Shown here piece by piece: positions 15,637 through 24,558 of a DNA stretch of 64,000 nt. The stretch comes from CADCTP01 sp963849885. Its GTDB lineage: Bacteria; Actinomycetota; Actinomycetes; Mycobacteriales; CADCTP01. The notes beneath the pieces are model-generated. The model was not told where the DNA came from. It worked only from the letters and a program-made list of their open reading frames with translations, and made no database searches. Each line of letters opens with the position of its first letter. Positions within the stretch are counted from its first letter, which is position 1. Location of the stretch: assembly GCA_963849885.1 (NCBI GenBank), contig CAWKIV010000018.1, positions 248,001 through 312,000 of the forward strand, given 5' to 3'. The translations under genes were made by a program, and so were the position numbers.

Positions 15637-16618
15637 ATGGCTCGACGGGTGGTGTCCGCGGCGGCGACGATGGCGGCGGTGTTCTGTCTCGCCTCGTGCA
15701 GCGGTGGCGACGACGGGGGCGGCGGGGGCGGCGGCTGGGGGTCCCAGCGGAACGACGACCTCGTCCCCCACCGGTTCGGCGAGCGGGACAGCGACCGCGG
15801 CGCCGACGGGGAAACCCGGCGGGGAGGACGGCTTCGGCTACACGCCCTGGGGGCCGGACGACCCGCCGATCCCCGGCCAGTACGCCGGCTTCACCGGCCG
15901 GTCGGACGACGACCTGGACTGCGCCGGCGTGCGGGACCAGCGGCCGGCGGCCAGCGGCGAGCCCGGCGGCGACTTCTGGGACGTCGCCATCGGGGTGTGC
16001 GAGGTGCTGCGGGGCGGCGGTCGGTGGCCGGAGGCGACGGCGGTGCCCGGTCCGCCGGCTGGCGACAACGACTACCAGGCCTGCCTGAACGGCGAGCTCG
16101 CGGCCATGCTCGACCGCGCGCTGACCTGGCACCGGAGCAATCCCGGGCGGCACCCGGAGATCGACTACCCGGCGCGCTCCAGCTCGCCCTGTCAGCGGCG
16201 GCTCTACGGGGTGGAGGCGCTCTCCGTCGACGCGGCCGAAGAGGCGCTTTCGGACCTCGGGCCGGCCGGGCAGGTCGCGGTGCGCTTCGGGGTCGCCACA
16301 GGTCCGGACGACCGCGAGCCGACGGCGACGGCGACCGTCGCCGGGACGCAGACCGAGGCGCTCGTGGACTTCAGCGAGACCGGGTTCGCGCGGCTCGCGG
16401 TCTTCTTTGCCCCGGCGGCTGAGGAGCGCGAGGTGACGCTGACCGTCGACAACGGCCGTGGCCCGATCGTCGAGACGGTGACCCTGCCCGCGGTCGAGGC
16501 GCCCACCACGGAGCCGCCGGTCACCACCGAGCCGCCGGCCACCACCGAGCCGCCGCCCACGACCGAGCCGTCGGCCACGACCGAGCCCCCGGCCACCACG
16601 GCCACCACGGACGACTGA
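15637..16618 (+). pseudogene. lipoprotein with Thr/Pro tail, frameshifted in a G-rich run
   Basis: ATG at 15637 opens a lipoprotein signal with lipobox LASC (FCLASCSGGDD), followed by a poly-Gly run. The reading frame then moves by one base near 15715-15745 (GGGGGCGGCGGGGGCGGCGG) into the frame coding GPSGTTTSSPTGSASG and a folded domain of about 200 residues with conserved-looking Cys (DDDLDCAGVR, YQACLNGEL, SSSPCQRRL) and a beta-rich end. The C-terminus is a repeated TTEPPAT stretch, often a wall-spanning spacer. The shift sits in a homopolymer-like G tract, so error or slippage are both possible. It forms an operon with the membrane gene 6 bp downstream. Confidence 0.65.
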
Positions 16619-16624
16619 GCCGCG

Positions 16625-17593
16625 ATGGCCCAGCCGGAGGCCGCGCCGGCGCCCGCGGCCACCCCCGGACCGGTGCCGCCGCGCGGGCTGACCCGGCAGG
16701 ACTTCTTCTCCGCGCTCGGTGCGCTCGGAGCGGTGCTCACGCTGGTCACCGCCGTGCTGTTCTACTTCGGCTGGCGGCGCAGCGACGTGCAGGCCGCCGC
16801 CATGGGCATCGACGTGAGCCTGTTCGGCTTCTCCTCCCAGGACTACGTGCTGCGCAGCATCAGCTCGCTCTACCTCCCGCTGCTCGCCGTCCTCGGCCTG
16901 GCGCTCGGCTGGCTCTGGCTGCATGCCTGGCTGACCGAGCTGGTGCGCTCGGACCGGCTGGCCGCCGGTGACCGGCGCGCGCGGCTGGCCCGGTGGACGG
17001 GCCGGACCGCGGTCGCCCTGGCCGCGCTCGCGGCCGGCTGCGTGCTCTTCGCGGCGGTCGCGGGCATCCGGCCCCCGCTGCCGGTCGTCGGCTGGCTCGC
17101 CCACGGTCTCGCGGACGCCGAGTGGGTGGTGCCGCTGACCCTGGTCCTCGCGACCGCGGCGGCCGCGTACGTCGGCTGGATCCACCGGCAGTTGCGGCCG
17201 ACGCGGCCGCCCGCGGCCCGGCCGCTGTGGCAGGCGGTGCTGCCCGCGGCGCTGGTCGCCGGCACCCTGCTGCTGGGCGGGTTCTGGCTGCTCGAGGAGT
17301 ACGCGTCGGCGGTCGGCCGCGGGTACGCGCAACGCCTCAGCGCCACCGCCGACCGCCTCCCCCGCACGGTGGTGCTGAGCGCCCGCCCGCTCGGCATCGA
17401 CGCGCCCGGCGTGCACGAGCAGCGGCTGGGTGCGCCGGGCACGCCCGAGGTCCGCTACCGGACGACCGGCCTGCGGCTGCTTGCCCGCTCCGGCGGCAAG
17501 GTCATCCTGGTGCACGACGGCTGGCGCCCCGGGAACGGCACGGTCATCGTGCTGCCCGACAGCGACGACCTGGTTTGGCAGTTCTCCCGCTGA
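16625..17593 (+). CDS. polytopic membrane protein of unknown function
   Basis: A 322-residue protein with about five hydrophobic helices (near residues 27-47, 78-98, 124-146, 160-182 and 202-225) and a C-terminal soluble domain of about 95 residues that looks beta-rich (KVILVHDGWRPGNGTVIVLP). A Pro/Ala-rich N-terminal tail precedes the first helix. The ATG lies 6 bp after the lipoprotein gene, so both are probably made together and may act as an envelope pair. I recognise no family motif. Confidence 0.75.
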   Translation: MAQPEAAPAPAATPGPVPPRGLTRQDFFSALGALGAVLTLVTAVLFYFGWRRSDVQAAAMGIDVSLFGFSSQDYVLRSISSLYLPLLAVLGLALGWLWLHAWLTELVRSDRLAAGDRRARLARWTGRTAVALAALAAGCVLFAAVAGIRPPLPVVGWLAHGLADAEWVVPLTLVLATAAAAYVGWIHRQLRPTRPPAARPLWQAVLPAALVAGTLLLGGFWLLEEYASAVGRGYAQRLSATADRLPRTVVLSARPLGIDAPGVHEQRLGAPGTPEVRYRTTGLRLLARSGGKVILVHDGWRPGNGTVIVLPDSDDLVWQFSR

Positions 17594-17881
17594 CCCATGC
17601 GGGGCGGCCGGTGCTCGCTGTGCGGGTGGTCTGGGTGTGGCTGACCGATCGGATGCCGGCGTGGGCCGCGGTGGCGGCATCCCGGACACGGTGGCCGGTC
17701 ACCCGGCCGTCTTCGCCACCCTCACTGCGCCGTCGTTCGGGCTGGTGCAATCCGAGCGCCGCCGCCTCTCCACGTCCGGCGCCCGCCCCTGCCGACCCCG
17801 CCGCACGGCGGAGGTCTGCCCGCACGGGCGGGACCTGACCTGCCGGCGCACCCACACCGAAATCGATGTCAGAGCGGGTGG

Positions 17882-18284
17882 GGCGGACGAGTCGGCCTGT
17901 ACGCCGGGTTCTGTCCCCGAGGCGGACCTCGGGGGGCGGCCATCCATCTAGGCCTGCCGTCGCCGGCAGGCTCGTGCGGTCCACCCGCAGGCTCGGACGG
18001 GCCGTCCTCGAACGCCTGCGCAGGGCGGCGAGCCGCCCCTCTTGACCTTGCTCCGGGTGGGGTTTACCGAGCCGCCCGGGTCACCCCGGGCGCTGGTGGT
18101 CTCTTACACCACCGTTTCACCCTTGCCGGCGCCGCCGGAGCGGCACTGGCGGTCTTCTCTCTGTGGCACTGTCCCGCGGGTCACCCCGGGTTGGTGTTGC
18201 CAACCACCCTGCCCTGTGGAGCCCGGACGTTCCTCGGCGGGATGCACGCACCCCGACGCGGCCGCCCGGCCGGCTCGTCCGCCG
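17882..18284 (-). ncRNA. rnpB: RNase P RNA (bacterial class A)
   Basis: This is the catalytic RNA that removes 5' leaders from tRNA precursors. On the minus strand the conserved blocks appear in order: GAGGAACGTCCGGGCTCC with CACAGGGCAGGGTGG, the P4 start region, GACAGTGCCACAGAGA, AAGGGTGAAACGGTGG with GTAAGAG, GGAGCAAGGTC, TAGATGGATGGCCGCC, and ACAGAACCCGGCGTACAG near the 3' end. The 5' GGCGGACGAGCC pairs with the 3' GACTCGTCCGCC, which sets the ends to within a few bases. It diverges from the TauE gene only about 20 bp away. Confidence 0.96.
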
Positions 18285-18303
18285 TGTGACCAGAATACCT
18301 CCC

Positions 18304-19062
18304 GTGCAGGTCACCGACGCAGTCCTCCTCGCCGGCGCCGGACTGGTCGCCGGCGCGGTGAACGCGGTGGCCGGCGGCGGCTCGCTGCTGCTCTTCCCGG
18401 CGCTGGTGGCCAGCGGCTACGGCACGCTGGCCGCGAACGTGACCAACTCGGTCGCACTGTGGCCCGGCTTCCTCGGCGGCGTGCTCGGCTTTCGGGCCGA
18501 GCTGGCCGGCCAGCGGGGGCGGGTGGTCGCGCTGTCCGGCACCGCGCTGGTCGGCGCCGTCGGCGGGTGCGTGCTGCTGCTGGCCACGCCGGCGAGCGCC
18601 TTCGACGCGGTCGTCCCGTTCCTGGTGCTGGCGGCCAGCCTGCTGCTGGCGGTCCAGCCGCGGGTCGCCAAGCTGGTCGGCCCACCGAGCGCGGACCACC
18701 GGGCGAACGCCAAGGTGCTCTACCCGGCGGTCGGCCTGGCCGCGGTGTACGGCGGCTACTTCGGCGGCGCGCTCGGGGTGATCCTGCTCGGCGTGCTGGC
18801 CCTGACCGTGCACGACAGCCTGCGCCGGCTCAACGGGCTCAAGGCGGTGCTGTCCCTGGTCGTCGCCACCGTCACGGTCGTCGTCTTCGGCCTCTTCGGG
18901 CCGGTGGACTGGGCCGCGGTGGCGCTCATCGCGCCGGCGTCGCTGGCCGGCGGCTTCCTCGGCGCCAAGGTGGCCCGCCGGCTCAACGACCAGGTGCTGC
19001 GCTGGGCGGTGGTGATCTTCGGCGTCGTGGTCGCCGTGCTGCTCTACCTCCGGGTCAGGTGA
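18304..19062 (+). CDS. TauE/SafE-family sulfite/organosulfonate exporter-like permease
   Basis: A 252-residue integral membrane protein with about eight helices in two homologous halves. Each half has the small-residue motif typical of the family: VAGAVNAVAGGGSLLLFPAL near the start, and YGGYFGGALGVILLGVLAL in the second half. It probably exports an anion; the substrate is unknown. GTG at 18304 begins 3 codons before the first helix. There is no ribosome site, and the start lies about 20 bp from the rnpB 5' end, so the transcript may be leaderless. Its TGA overlaps the following remnant's GTG. Confidence 0.88.
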   Translation: MQVTDAVLLAGAGLVAGAVNAVAGGGSLLLFPALVASGYGTLAANVTNSVALWPGFLGGVLGFRAELAGQRGRVVALSGTALVGAVGGCVLLLATPASAFDAVVPFLVLAASLLLAVQPRVAKLVGPPSADHRANAKVLYPAVGLAAVYGGYFGGALGVILLGVLALTVHDSLRRLNGLKAVLSLVVATVTVVVFGLFGPVDWAAVALIAPASLAGGFLGAKVARRLNDQVLRWAVVIFGVVVAVLLYLRVR

Positions 19063-19315
19063 CCGGAGCGGCCGGGGAGCTGCTGGCGCTGCTGCTGCTC
19101 GCGGCGGTGCTCGCCGCGCTGATCGGCGTGACGTCGGGCCCCAACTCACCTACACCGGCTCGCTGGCCACTCTGCTGTGGCGGCGGCTCCTCCGCCACAG
19201 CGGGGCCGAACCGTCCTTTGTCGACTATCTGCGTCTCGGCGCGATCAGCGTGCCGCTGGTGCTGCTCGCCTCGACCGCGGCGCTCTGGTTGTCGTTGCGG
19301 GTCGTGGGAACCTGA
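19059..19315 (+). pseudogene. remnant of an ArsB/SLC13-type transporter
   Basis: Only the last 85 or so residues of a large transporter remain: a hydrophobic helix (ELLALLLLAAVLAALIGV), the conserved GPNLTYTGSLATLLW signature of the ArsB/SLC13 C-terminal half and a final helix (SVPLVLLASTAALWLSL). One base is missing in the GPN-LTYTG junction near 19144, so even this piece is out of frame. A GTG overlaps the TauE stop, which suggests an internal deletion joined an old start to the tail. In related genomes such a permease precedes a universal stress protein, as here. Confidence 0.7.
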
Positions 19316-19319
19316 TCAC

Positions 19320-19844
19320 GTGGCGGTCGTGGTGTGGGTCACCGAGGTGGGCTGGATCGCGGCGGTGGAGGGCGCGCTGCGCCACTCCGACTCCGCGGCC
19401 GAGCTGGTGCTGCTGCACGTCGTGCCGGGTGACCTCGAGCAGGTGCCGAGCGGTGCCTTCGCCGGCCTGCTGGGCCGGAGCCGGGAGTCCGATCCGAGCG
19501 CGGCGGTGCGCCGGCTGGCCGAGCAGTCCGGCGACGAGCTGCTGGCCGCGGCGGCCGAGCGGGCCGGCAACCGGCCGGTCCGCCCGCTGCGCCGGCGCGG
19601 CCGGCCGGAGCGCGAGGTGGTGGCCGCGGCGGCCGGCATGGACTTGCTGGTGCTGGCCCGCGACGGCGACGACCGGCAGCTCGGCCCGCGCAGCCTCGGG
19701 CCGCAGGCCCGCTTCGTGGTCGACCACGCGCCCTGCCCGGTGCTGCTGGTCTGGCCGGGTCCCGCGCCGTCCGGCGGGCCGCCGCCCCCGCCGCGGCACC
19801 CCCCGCCCCCGCCGGTCCCGCCCCCACCGGGCCCGCCGCGCTGA
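19320..19844 (+). CDS. universal stress protein-like protein
   Basis: A 174-residue cytoplasmic protein with one UspA-like fold: the strand VVVWVTEVGW, AELVLLHVVPGD, a helical middle (VRRLAEQSGDELLAAAAERA), AGMDLLVLARDGD, and FVVDHAPCPVLLVWP at the end of the fold. The nucleotide loop GxxGxxGGS is not clear, so ATP binding is uncertain. The last 25 residues are almost pure Pro/Gly/His. It follows the transporter remnant by 4 bp and was presumably its operon partner. Its TGA abuts the convergent gene's TAG. Confidence 0.78.
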   Translation: MAVVVWVTEVGWIAAVEGALRHSDSAAELVLLHVVPGDLEQVPSGAFAGLLGRSRESDPSAAVRRLAEQSGDELLAAAAERAGNRPVRPLRRRGRPEREVVAAAAGMDLLVLARDGDDRQLGPRSLGPQARFVVDHAPCPVLLVWPGPAPSGGPPPPPRHPPPPPVPPPPGPPR

Positions 19845-21145
19845 CTAGCCGGCGAGGTGGCCGGTGTCGTTGAGCAGCCGCACCACCGCCGGCCCGTCCG
19901 GATACCAGTCCACAGTGGACAGGCTGGCGGTGTCGAGGTGGATGCGGAAGAGCGCGGACGCCGGCGCGCCGAGCGCGGAGCAGAGCAGCAGCTTGATCGG
20001 GGTGACGTGGGAGACCACGGCGACGGTGCGCCCCGGGTACGCGGCCAGCAGCCGGTCGCGGACCTTCCGCACCCGGCGGGCCACCTGGTTGACGCTCTCC
20101 CCGCCGGGCGGGGCGAGCGCGCTGTCGGCCAGCCAGGCGGCGTGCTCGGCCGGCCAGGTCTCCCGCACCTCGGTGAAGGTGAGCCCGTCCCAGCGGCCGA
20201 AGTCGGTCTCCACCAGCGCGTCGTCGACCACCACGTCGACGCCGGCCGCGGCGGCGATGGCGGACGCGGTCGCGTGGGCGCGCCGCAGCGGTGAGCTGAC
20301 CACGGCGGCCAGCCCGCCGGCACGGGCCAGCCGGGCCGCCACCGCCCGGGCCTGCGCCTGCCCGTCCGCGGTCAGCGCCGGGTCGCCGCGGCCGCTGAAG
20401 CGCCGGCCGGACAGCGGTGTGTTGCCGTGCCGGACCAGCAGCAGGGTGGTCGGCGGGGACGCCGACGGGCGCCAGGCCAGCGAGCGGGCGGCCGCACCGG
20501 AGTCCGCGGCGGTCGGGTCCGCCGACCCGCCGGCCCCGGACCCGCCGGACCCGCCGGACTCGCCGGACCCGCCGGACCCCCGGACCCCCGGACTCCCCGG
20601 ACTCCCCGGACCCGCCGGACTCCCCGGACCCGCCGGACCCCCGGACCCGCCGGACTCCCCGGACCCGCCGGACCCGCCGGACCCCCGGACCCGCCGGGCT
20701 CCGCGGCCGGGGCGCGGGGTGTCCACTCGCGACCGGCCGCCGCCGCGTCCATCGCCTCGTTCGCCAGCCGGTCGGCGTACGCGTTGCGCTCCCGTGGGAT
20801 CCAGCCGAACCGCACCCGCGGCAGCCGCCGGACCAGCGCCGCCCCCTCGGCGTGCAGCGGGGCCAGGTCCGGGTGCCGCACCTTCCACCGGCCGGACATC
20901 TGCTCGACCACGAGCTTGGAGTCCATCCGGACCTCGACCGACGCCGGCGCCAGCTCGACCGCGGCCCGCAGCCCGGCCAGCAACCCCTGATACTCGGCGA
21001 CGTTGTTGGTGGCCCGCCCGATCCCGGCGGCCCGCTCGGCCAGCACCTCGCCGGTGTCCGCGTCCCGCACCACCGCGCCGTACCCGGCCGGACCCGGGTT
21101 GCCCCGCGACCCGCCGTCCGCCTCGACGACGAGCCGCCGCGTCAC
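19845..21145 (-). pseudogene. bifunctional RNase HI / CobC-type acid phosphatase, frame broken in the linker
   Basis: GTG at 21145 starts an RNase HI domain with all four acidic residues in context: EADGGSRGNPG, NNVAEYQGLL, VRMDSKLVVEQM and NAYADRLANEAM. It removes RNA from RNA-DNA hybrids. The second half is a histidine phosphatase (LLVRHGNTPLSGRRFSG, SSPLRRAHATA, ETDFGRWDGL, VVSHVTPIKLLL), related to alpha-ribazole phosphatase of cobalamin synthesis. This fusion matches Mycobacterium Rv2228c. The halves lie in different frames and switch within a Gly/Pro-coding repeat at 20528-20698. Each half is intact, so the shift may be error or slippage. Confidence 0.85.
20528..20698. repeat. CCGGACYCS repeat coding the RNase H/CobC linker
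   Basis: Around eighteen tandem copies of an approximately 9-bp unit (CCGGACCCG, CCGGACTCC, CCGGACCCC) run through the linker, encoding Gly/Ser/Pro-rich sequence on the minus strand. Several junctions contain runs of five C that make some units 8 bp, so small slippage events change frame. The frame switch between the two enzyme halves falls in this run. Confidence 0.75.
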
Positions 21146-21226
21146 CGGGGCACCGCGCTCACAGCCCGGACCCGGGCGTGCGACCCGGCCGCGCGACCCG
21201 GCCGGACCCGCACACCGCGGACAGGC

Positions 21227-21967
21227 TCACAGGCCCGACTCCGGAGTGCGGACGAGGATGCGCCGGCAGTTCTCGCAGCGCAGCACCTCGTCCGGCGCCG
21301 CCGCCCGGGCGGCCCGCAGCTCGGAGCCGGCCAGCTCCAGCCGGCAGCCCTCGCACCGGCGCTGCCGCAGCTCGGCCGCGCCGATGCCGCCGGCCGCGGC
21401 GCGCACCTTCTCGTACAGCGCGAGCAGGTCCTCCGGCAGCCCCTGCGCCATCCCGGCCCGGGCCCCGGTGTCCTCCGCCGCCTCGGCGTCGATCTCCACC
21501 CAGGCGGCGTCCCGCGCGTGCACCGCGGCCTCCCGCTCGGCGGTCAGCGCGTCCAGCTCGGCCCGCAGCGCCGCCGCCCGCGACTCGGCCTCCTCGCGGC
21601 GCTCCATCACCTCCAGCTCGGCGTCCTCCAGGTCGGACTGCCGGCGGGCCAGCGACTCCACCTCGTGCTGGAGGCTCTCCAGCTCCTTGGCCGGGATGCC
21701 GCCGGCCTGCATCCGCTGCTGGTCCCGGCTGGACCGCTGCCGGACCTGCTCGACGTCGCCGTCCAGCCGGCGCTGCTCCCGGTCCAGGTCGCTGACCTCG
21801 GTCTCGGCCCGCACCACGGCGTCGCGCAGCGAGGCCAGCCGGGTGTCGGCCGCCGCGATCACGGTCAGCTCGGGCAGCGCGTGCCGCCGGTGCTCCAGCC
21901 GGGTGAGGGCGGTGTCCAGTCCCTGCAGCTCCAGCAGCCGCAGCTGGACGGCGGCCTCCGCCTTCAC
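21227..21967 (-). CDS. coiled-coil C4-type zinc-ribbon protein
   Basis: A 246-residue protein. Residues about 30-165 form a long coiled coil (DLDREQRRLDGDVEQVRQRS, LQHEVESLARRQSDLEDAEL). The C-terminus carries the zinc ribbon CEGC...CENC (RRCEGCRLEL, LRCENCRRIL). It matches the actinobacterial family next to the RNase H/CobC gene in mycobacteria (Rv2229c-like). Its role is unclear; nucleic-acid or protein binding is likely. GTG at 21967 overlaps the TGA of the upstream SDR gene as GTGA. Confidence 0.9.
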   Translation of the reverse strand: MKAEAAVQLRLLELQGLDTALTRLEHRRHALPELTVIAAADTRLASLRDAVVRAETEVSDLDREQRRLDGDVEQVRQRSSRDQQRMQAGGIPAKELESLQHEVESLARRQSDLEDAELEVMERREEAESRAAALRAELDALTAEREAAVHARDAAWVEIDAEAAEDTGARAGMAQGLPEDLLALYEKVRAAAGGIGAAELRQRRCEGCRLELAGSELRAARAAAPDEVLRCENCRRILVRTPESGL

Positions 21968-22722
21968 CGCGGGGCCATCCGGATCGCCCCGTCCAGCCGG
22001 ATCGTCTCGCCGTTGAGCATCGGATTCTCCACGATGTGCTGGACCAGCGCCGCGTACTCCGCCGGGCGGCCCAGCCGGGACGGGTGCGGCACCTGCCGGC
22101 CGAGGGACTCCTTCGCCTCGTCCGGCAGCGCCGCCATCAGCGGCGTGTCGAACAGGCCCGGCGCGATGGTGACCACCCGGATCTGCCGGCCGGCCAGCTC
22201 GCGGGCGATCGGCAGCGTCATGCCGACGATGCCGCCCTTGGACGCCGAGTAGGCCGCCTGGCCGATCTGGCCCTCGTACGCCGCCACCGAGGCGGTGCTG
22301 ACCAGCACCCCGCGCTCGCCGTCGACCGGCTCCAGCGCGGCCATCGCGGCCGCCGCCAGCCGGGTCACGTTGAAGGTCCCGATCAGGTTGACCTGGATGA
22401 CCTTGGCGAAGCCGTCCAGCGGCGCCGGGCTGCCGTCCTTGCCGACCACCCGGGCCGGCGGGCCGATGCCGGCGCAGTTGACCAGGATCCGCAGCGGGCC
22501 GAGGCCGGTGGCGGTCCGCACGGCCGCCTCGACCGACTCCGGGTCGGTCACGTCGGCCGGCGCGAACTCCCCGCCCAGCCCGGTGGCGACCGCCTTGCCG
22601 TCCGAGCCGGGCAGGTCGAGCACCACCACCCGCGCCCCGAGCCCGGCCAGCCGCTCGGCGGTGGCCCGCCCGAGCCCGGACGCCCCGCCGGTGATCAGCG
22701 CGACCGCACCCTCGACCCGCAC
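21964..22722 (-). CDS. SDR, 3-hydroxyacyl-CoA dehydrogenase type 2-like
   Basis: A 252-residue short-chain dehydrogenase with the loop ITGGASGLGRATAERL, LDLPGS at the NAD-selecting position (Asp favours NAD), NCAGIGPP, VNLIGTFNVTRL, STASVAAYEG, YSASKGGIVGMTLPIARELA and the characteristic APGLFDTPLMAALPDE. This pattern is typical of HSD17B10-like 3-hydroxyacyl-CoA dehydrogenases of beta-oxidation or isoleucine breakdown. GTG at 22722 has GGAGGAG 6 nt upstream, excluding the longer open frame. It is co-translated with the zinc-ribbon gene. Confidence 0.88.
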   Translation of the reverse strand: MRVEGAVALITGGASGLGRATAERLAGLGARVVVLDLPGSDGKAVATGLGGEFAPADVTDPESVEAAVRTATGLGPLRILVNCAGIGPPARVVGKDGSPAPLDGFAKVIQVNLIGTFNVTRLAAAAMAALEPVDGERGVLVSTASVAAYEGQIGQAAYSASKGGIVGMTLPIARELAGRQIRVVTIAPGLFDTPLMAALPDEAKESLGRQVPHPSRLGRPAEYAALVQHIVENPMLNGETIRLDGAIRMAPR

Positions 22723-22846
22723 CCGTTGCTCCTCCCGCCGAGCGCCGCCAACTCCGGTCACCTTAGGCGGTGCCCTTCGGCGGGCTTCCGGCCAGGTCCC
22801 GATGATCACCTTTGCGCGCCGGCTCGCCCGGGCCGCCCGCTGAGAC

Positions 22847-22870
22847 GGCGTGTCGGAACGAGGACACGCC
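22847..22870 (-). terminator. hairpin downstream of the histidine kinase-like gene
   Basis: GGCGTGTC (22847-22854) pairs perfectly with GACACGCC (22863-22870) across an 8-nt loop. An outer pair GATCACCTT/AAGGTGATC (22804-22812, 22873-22881) flanks it. It lies just after the kinase stop on the minus strand. No U-tract follows, as is common in this group. Confidence 0.5.
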
Positions 22871-22899
22871 CGAAGGTGATCGACTGCCGGCGGGACCGG

Positions 22900-23805
22900 T
22901 CAGTCGCGCGCGGAGGCGGAGGCGGCGCCGGCCGGCGCGAGGCCGCCGCCGGCGGGGCGCAGCGCCCGCAGCGCCAGCCGCACCCGCAGCCGGTCGCCGT
23001 CCCGGCCGGCCACGGTCCGGCCGCCGTGCGCCTCCACCAGCCGGCGCACCACGTACAGCGCGAGGGTGGCCGGCGCCCCGGTCTCCGCCGCCTCCCGCGA
23101 CCCGAACGGCTCGAACAGCGCGCGCAGCTCCGACTCGCTGCGGGACGAGCCGTAGAGCACGTCGACGAGCACCTCGCCGGCCTCCCGCTGGGCCCGCAGC
23201 GTCACCGTGCGGTCCTTGCGGGCGTCGGTGCGGACGTGGTCGGCCAGCGCCCGGACCACCTGGTCCAGCGACACCCCGTCCACGTACGCGGCCAGGTCCG
23301 GGTCCACTTCGGACACCACCGGCGGCCGGGCCTGGCCGAGCCGGAAGCCGGCCAGCGCCGCGGTGACGTCCGCGACCGCGCCGGAGTCGGTGCCGGACCG
23401 GGCCGAGGCGGCCAGCAGCATGTCCTCCAGCAGCCGGCCGAGCCGGTCGGCATGCTCGATGATCCCGACCAGCAGCCCCTCCCGGGTCTCGGGCGGGATC
23501 CGGTCGCCCCGGGCGGCCAGCGTGGCCGCGCTGCCCCGGATCGCGGTCAGCGGCGTGCGGAACTCGTGCGAGACCGAGGCGATCAGGTCCTCCCGGATCT
23601 GGCCGGCCTCCCGCAGCCGGGCCAGCGCGTCCAGCTCCGCGTCGAACAGCTGCCGCCGGTAGCGCTCCTGCCGCTCGTACCCGCGCTCGGCGAACTGCCG
23701 CGCCAAGACCAGCACGACGACCGCGGCGACGAGCATCGCCGCGCCCGACGCCACGGCGAGGAGGGCCACGCGACCACTCTGGACACTCGCGCCACCCGGG
23801 ACCAT
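22900..23805 (-). CDS. histidine-kinase-like membrane protein with degenerate ATPase
   Basis: A 301-residue protein. One membrane helix at about 13-34 is followed by a linker helix and a canonical HisKA dimerisation domain with phosphoacceptor His80 in SVSHEFRTPLTAIRG. The C-terminal region occupies the HATPase position, but the Asn-rich N box is replaced by VSLDQVVRALADHVRT and the DxGxG box by YGSSRSESELRALFEPF; only the late LYVVRRLVEAHGG helix looks normal. Autophosphorylation therefore seems unlikely. No response regulator is adjacent. ATG at 23805 is chosen; a GTG 12 codons in is possible. Confidence 0.78.
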   Translation of the reverse strand: MVPGGASVQSGRVALLAVASGAAMLVAAVVVLVLARQFAERGYERQERYRRQLFDAELDALARLREAGQIREDLIASVSHEFRTPLTAIRGSAATLAARGDRIPPETREGLLVGIIEHADRLGRLLEDMLLAASARSGTDSGAVADVTAALAGFRLGQARPPVVSEVDPDLAAYVDGVSLDQVVRALADHVRTDARKDRTVTLRAQREAGEVLVDVLYGSSRSESELRALFEPFGSREAAETGAPATLALYVVRRLVEAHGGRTVAGRDGDRLRVRLALRALRPAGGGLAPAGAASASARD

Positions 23806-23914
23806 GGCCCGAAGGAGCCATCTACGCACCGTGGCCCCGCGGTGCCCGGCCGCCGGTCCGCCCCGGTCCGCAGTCACCATGCGTGATCGCCGTCGGCTGT
23901 GCCAGGGTGCAGCC

Positions 23915-24554
23915 ATGCGCAAGTACGTGATCATGGGCGTGCAGGGCAGCGGGAAGGGCACCCAGGCGCGGTTGCTCGCGGAACGGTACGACCTGGTCCA
24001 CGTCAGCGTGGGCGACATCTTCCGGTGGAACGTCAAGGCCCACACCAAGCTGGCCGCCCAGGTCCGCCGCACCGTCGCCGCCGGCCGGCTGGTCGACGAC
24101 GACCTGGTCGAGGCCGTGGTCCGGGAGCGGCTGGACCGGCACGACTGGAACTACGGCTTCGTCGTCGACGGCTTCCCGCGCAACGGGCCGCAGGCCGAGT
24201 TCTTCCTCGAGTCGTACGACATCGACGGGGTGATCCACCTCGACATGCCCGACACCGAGGTGCGCCGGCGGGTGCTGGCCCGGCGGCTGTGCTCGCGCTG
24301 CGGGCTGGACTACAACCTGATCGCGTCCCGGCCGGCGGTCGAGGACGTCTGCGACGTCTGCGGCGGCGCGGCTGGTCTCCCGGGAGGACGACACCGAGCA
24401 GGCGCTCGCCGTCCGGCTGCGCGACTACCACGAGAAGACCCGGCCGGTGCTCGACCTCTTCCGCCGCAAGGAGTACGTCGTCTCGGTGGACGCGACCCGG
24501 ACCCCGGCCGAGGTGCACGAGGAGATCCGCGCCCGCCTCACCCTCCCGGCCTGA
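23915..24554 (+). pseudogene. adenylate-kinase-family nucleoside monophosphate kinase, one-base frameshift
   Basis: The N-terminal 150 codons give a proper NMP kinase: P-loop GVQGSGKGTQ near residues 8-17, NMP site GDIFRWNVKAH, DGFPRNGPQAEF, and a zinc-type lid with CSRC and CDVC. Near 24370 one extra G (GCGGCTGG where GCGCTGG is expected) shifts the frame. Correcting it gives LVSREDDTEQALAVRLRDYH, VLDLFRRKEYVVSVDAT and a stop at 24552-24554, for about 212 residues in all. The P-loop differs from ordinary Adk (GPPGAGKGTQ), so this may be a second, dispensable NMP kinase. Sequencing error is as likely as real decay. Confidence 0.8.
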
Positions 24555-24558
24555 CGCC

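Noticed and set aside
15332..17689. 785-codon open frame on the minus strand
   Set aside because: It is antisense to the lipoprotein and membrane genes, has low-complexity Arg/Gly/Pro composition and no ribosome site; a by-product of very high third-position GC.
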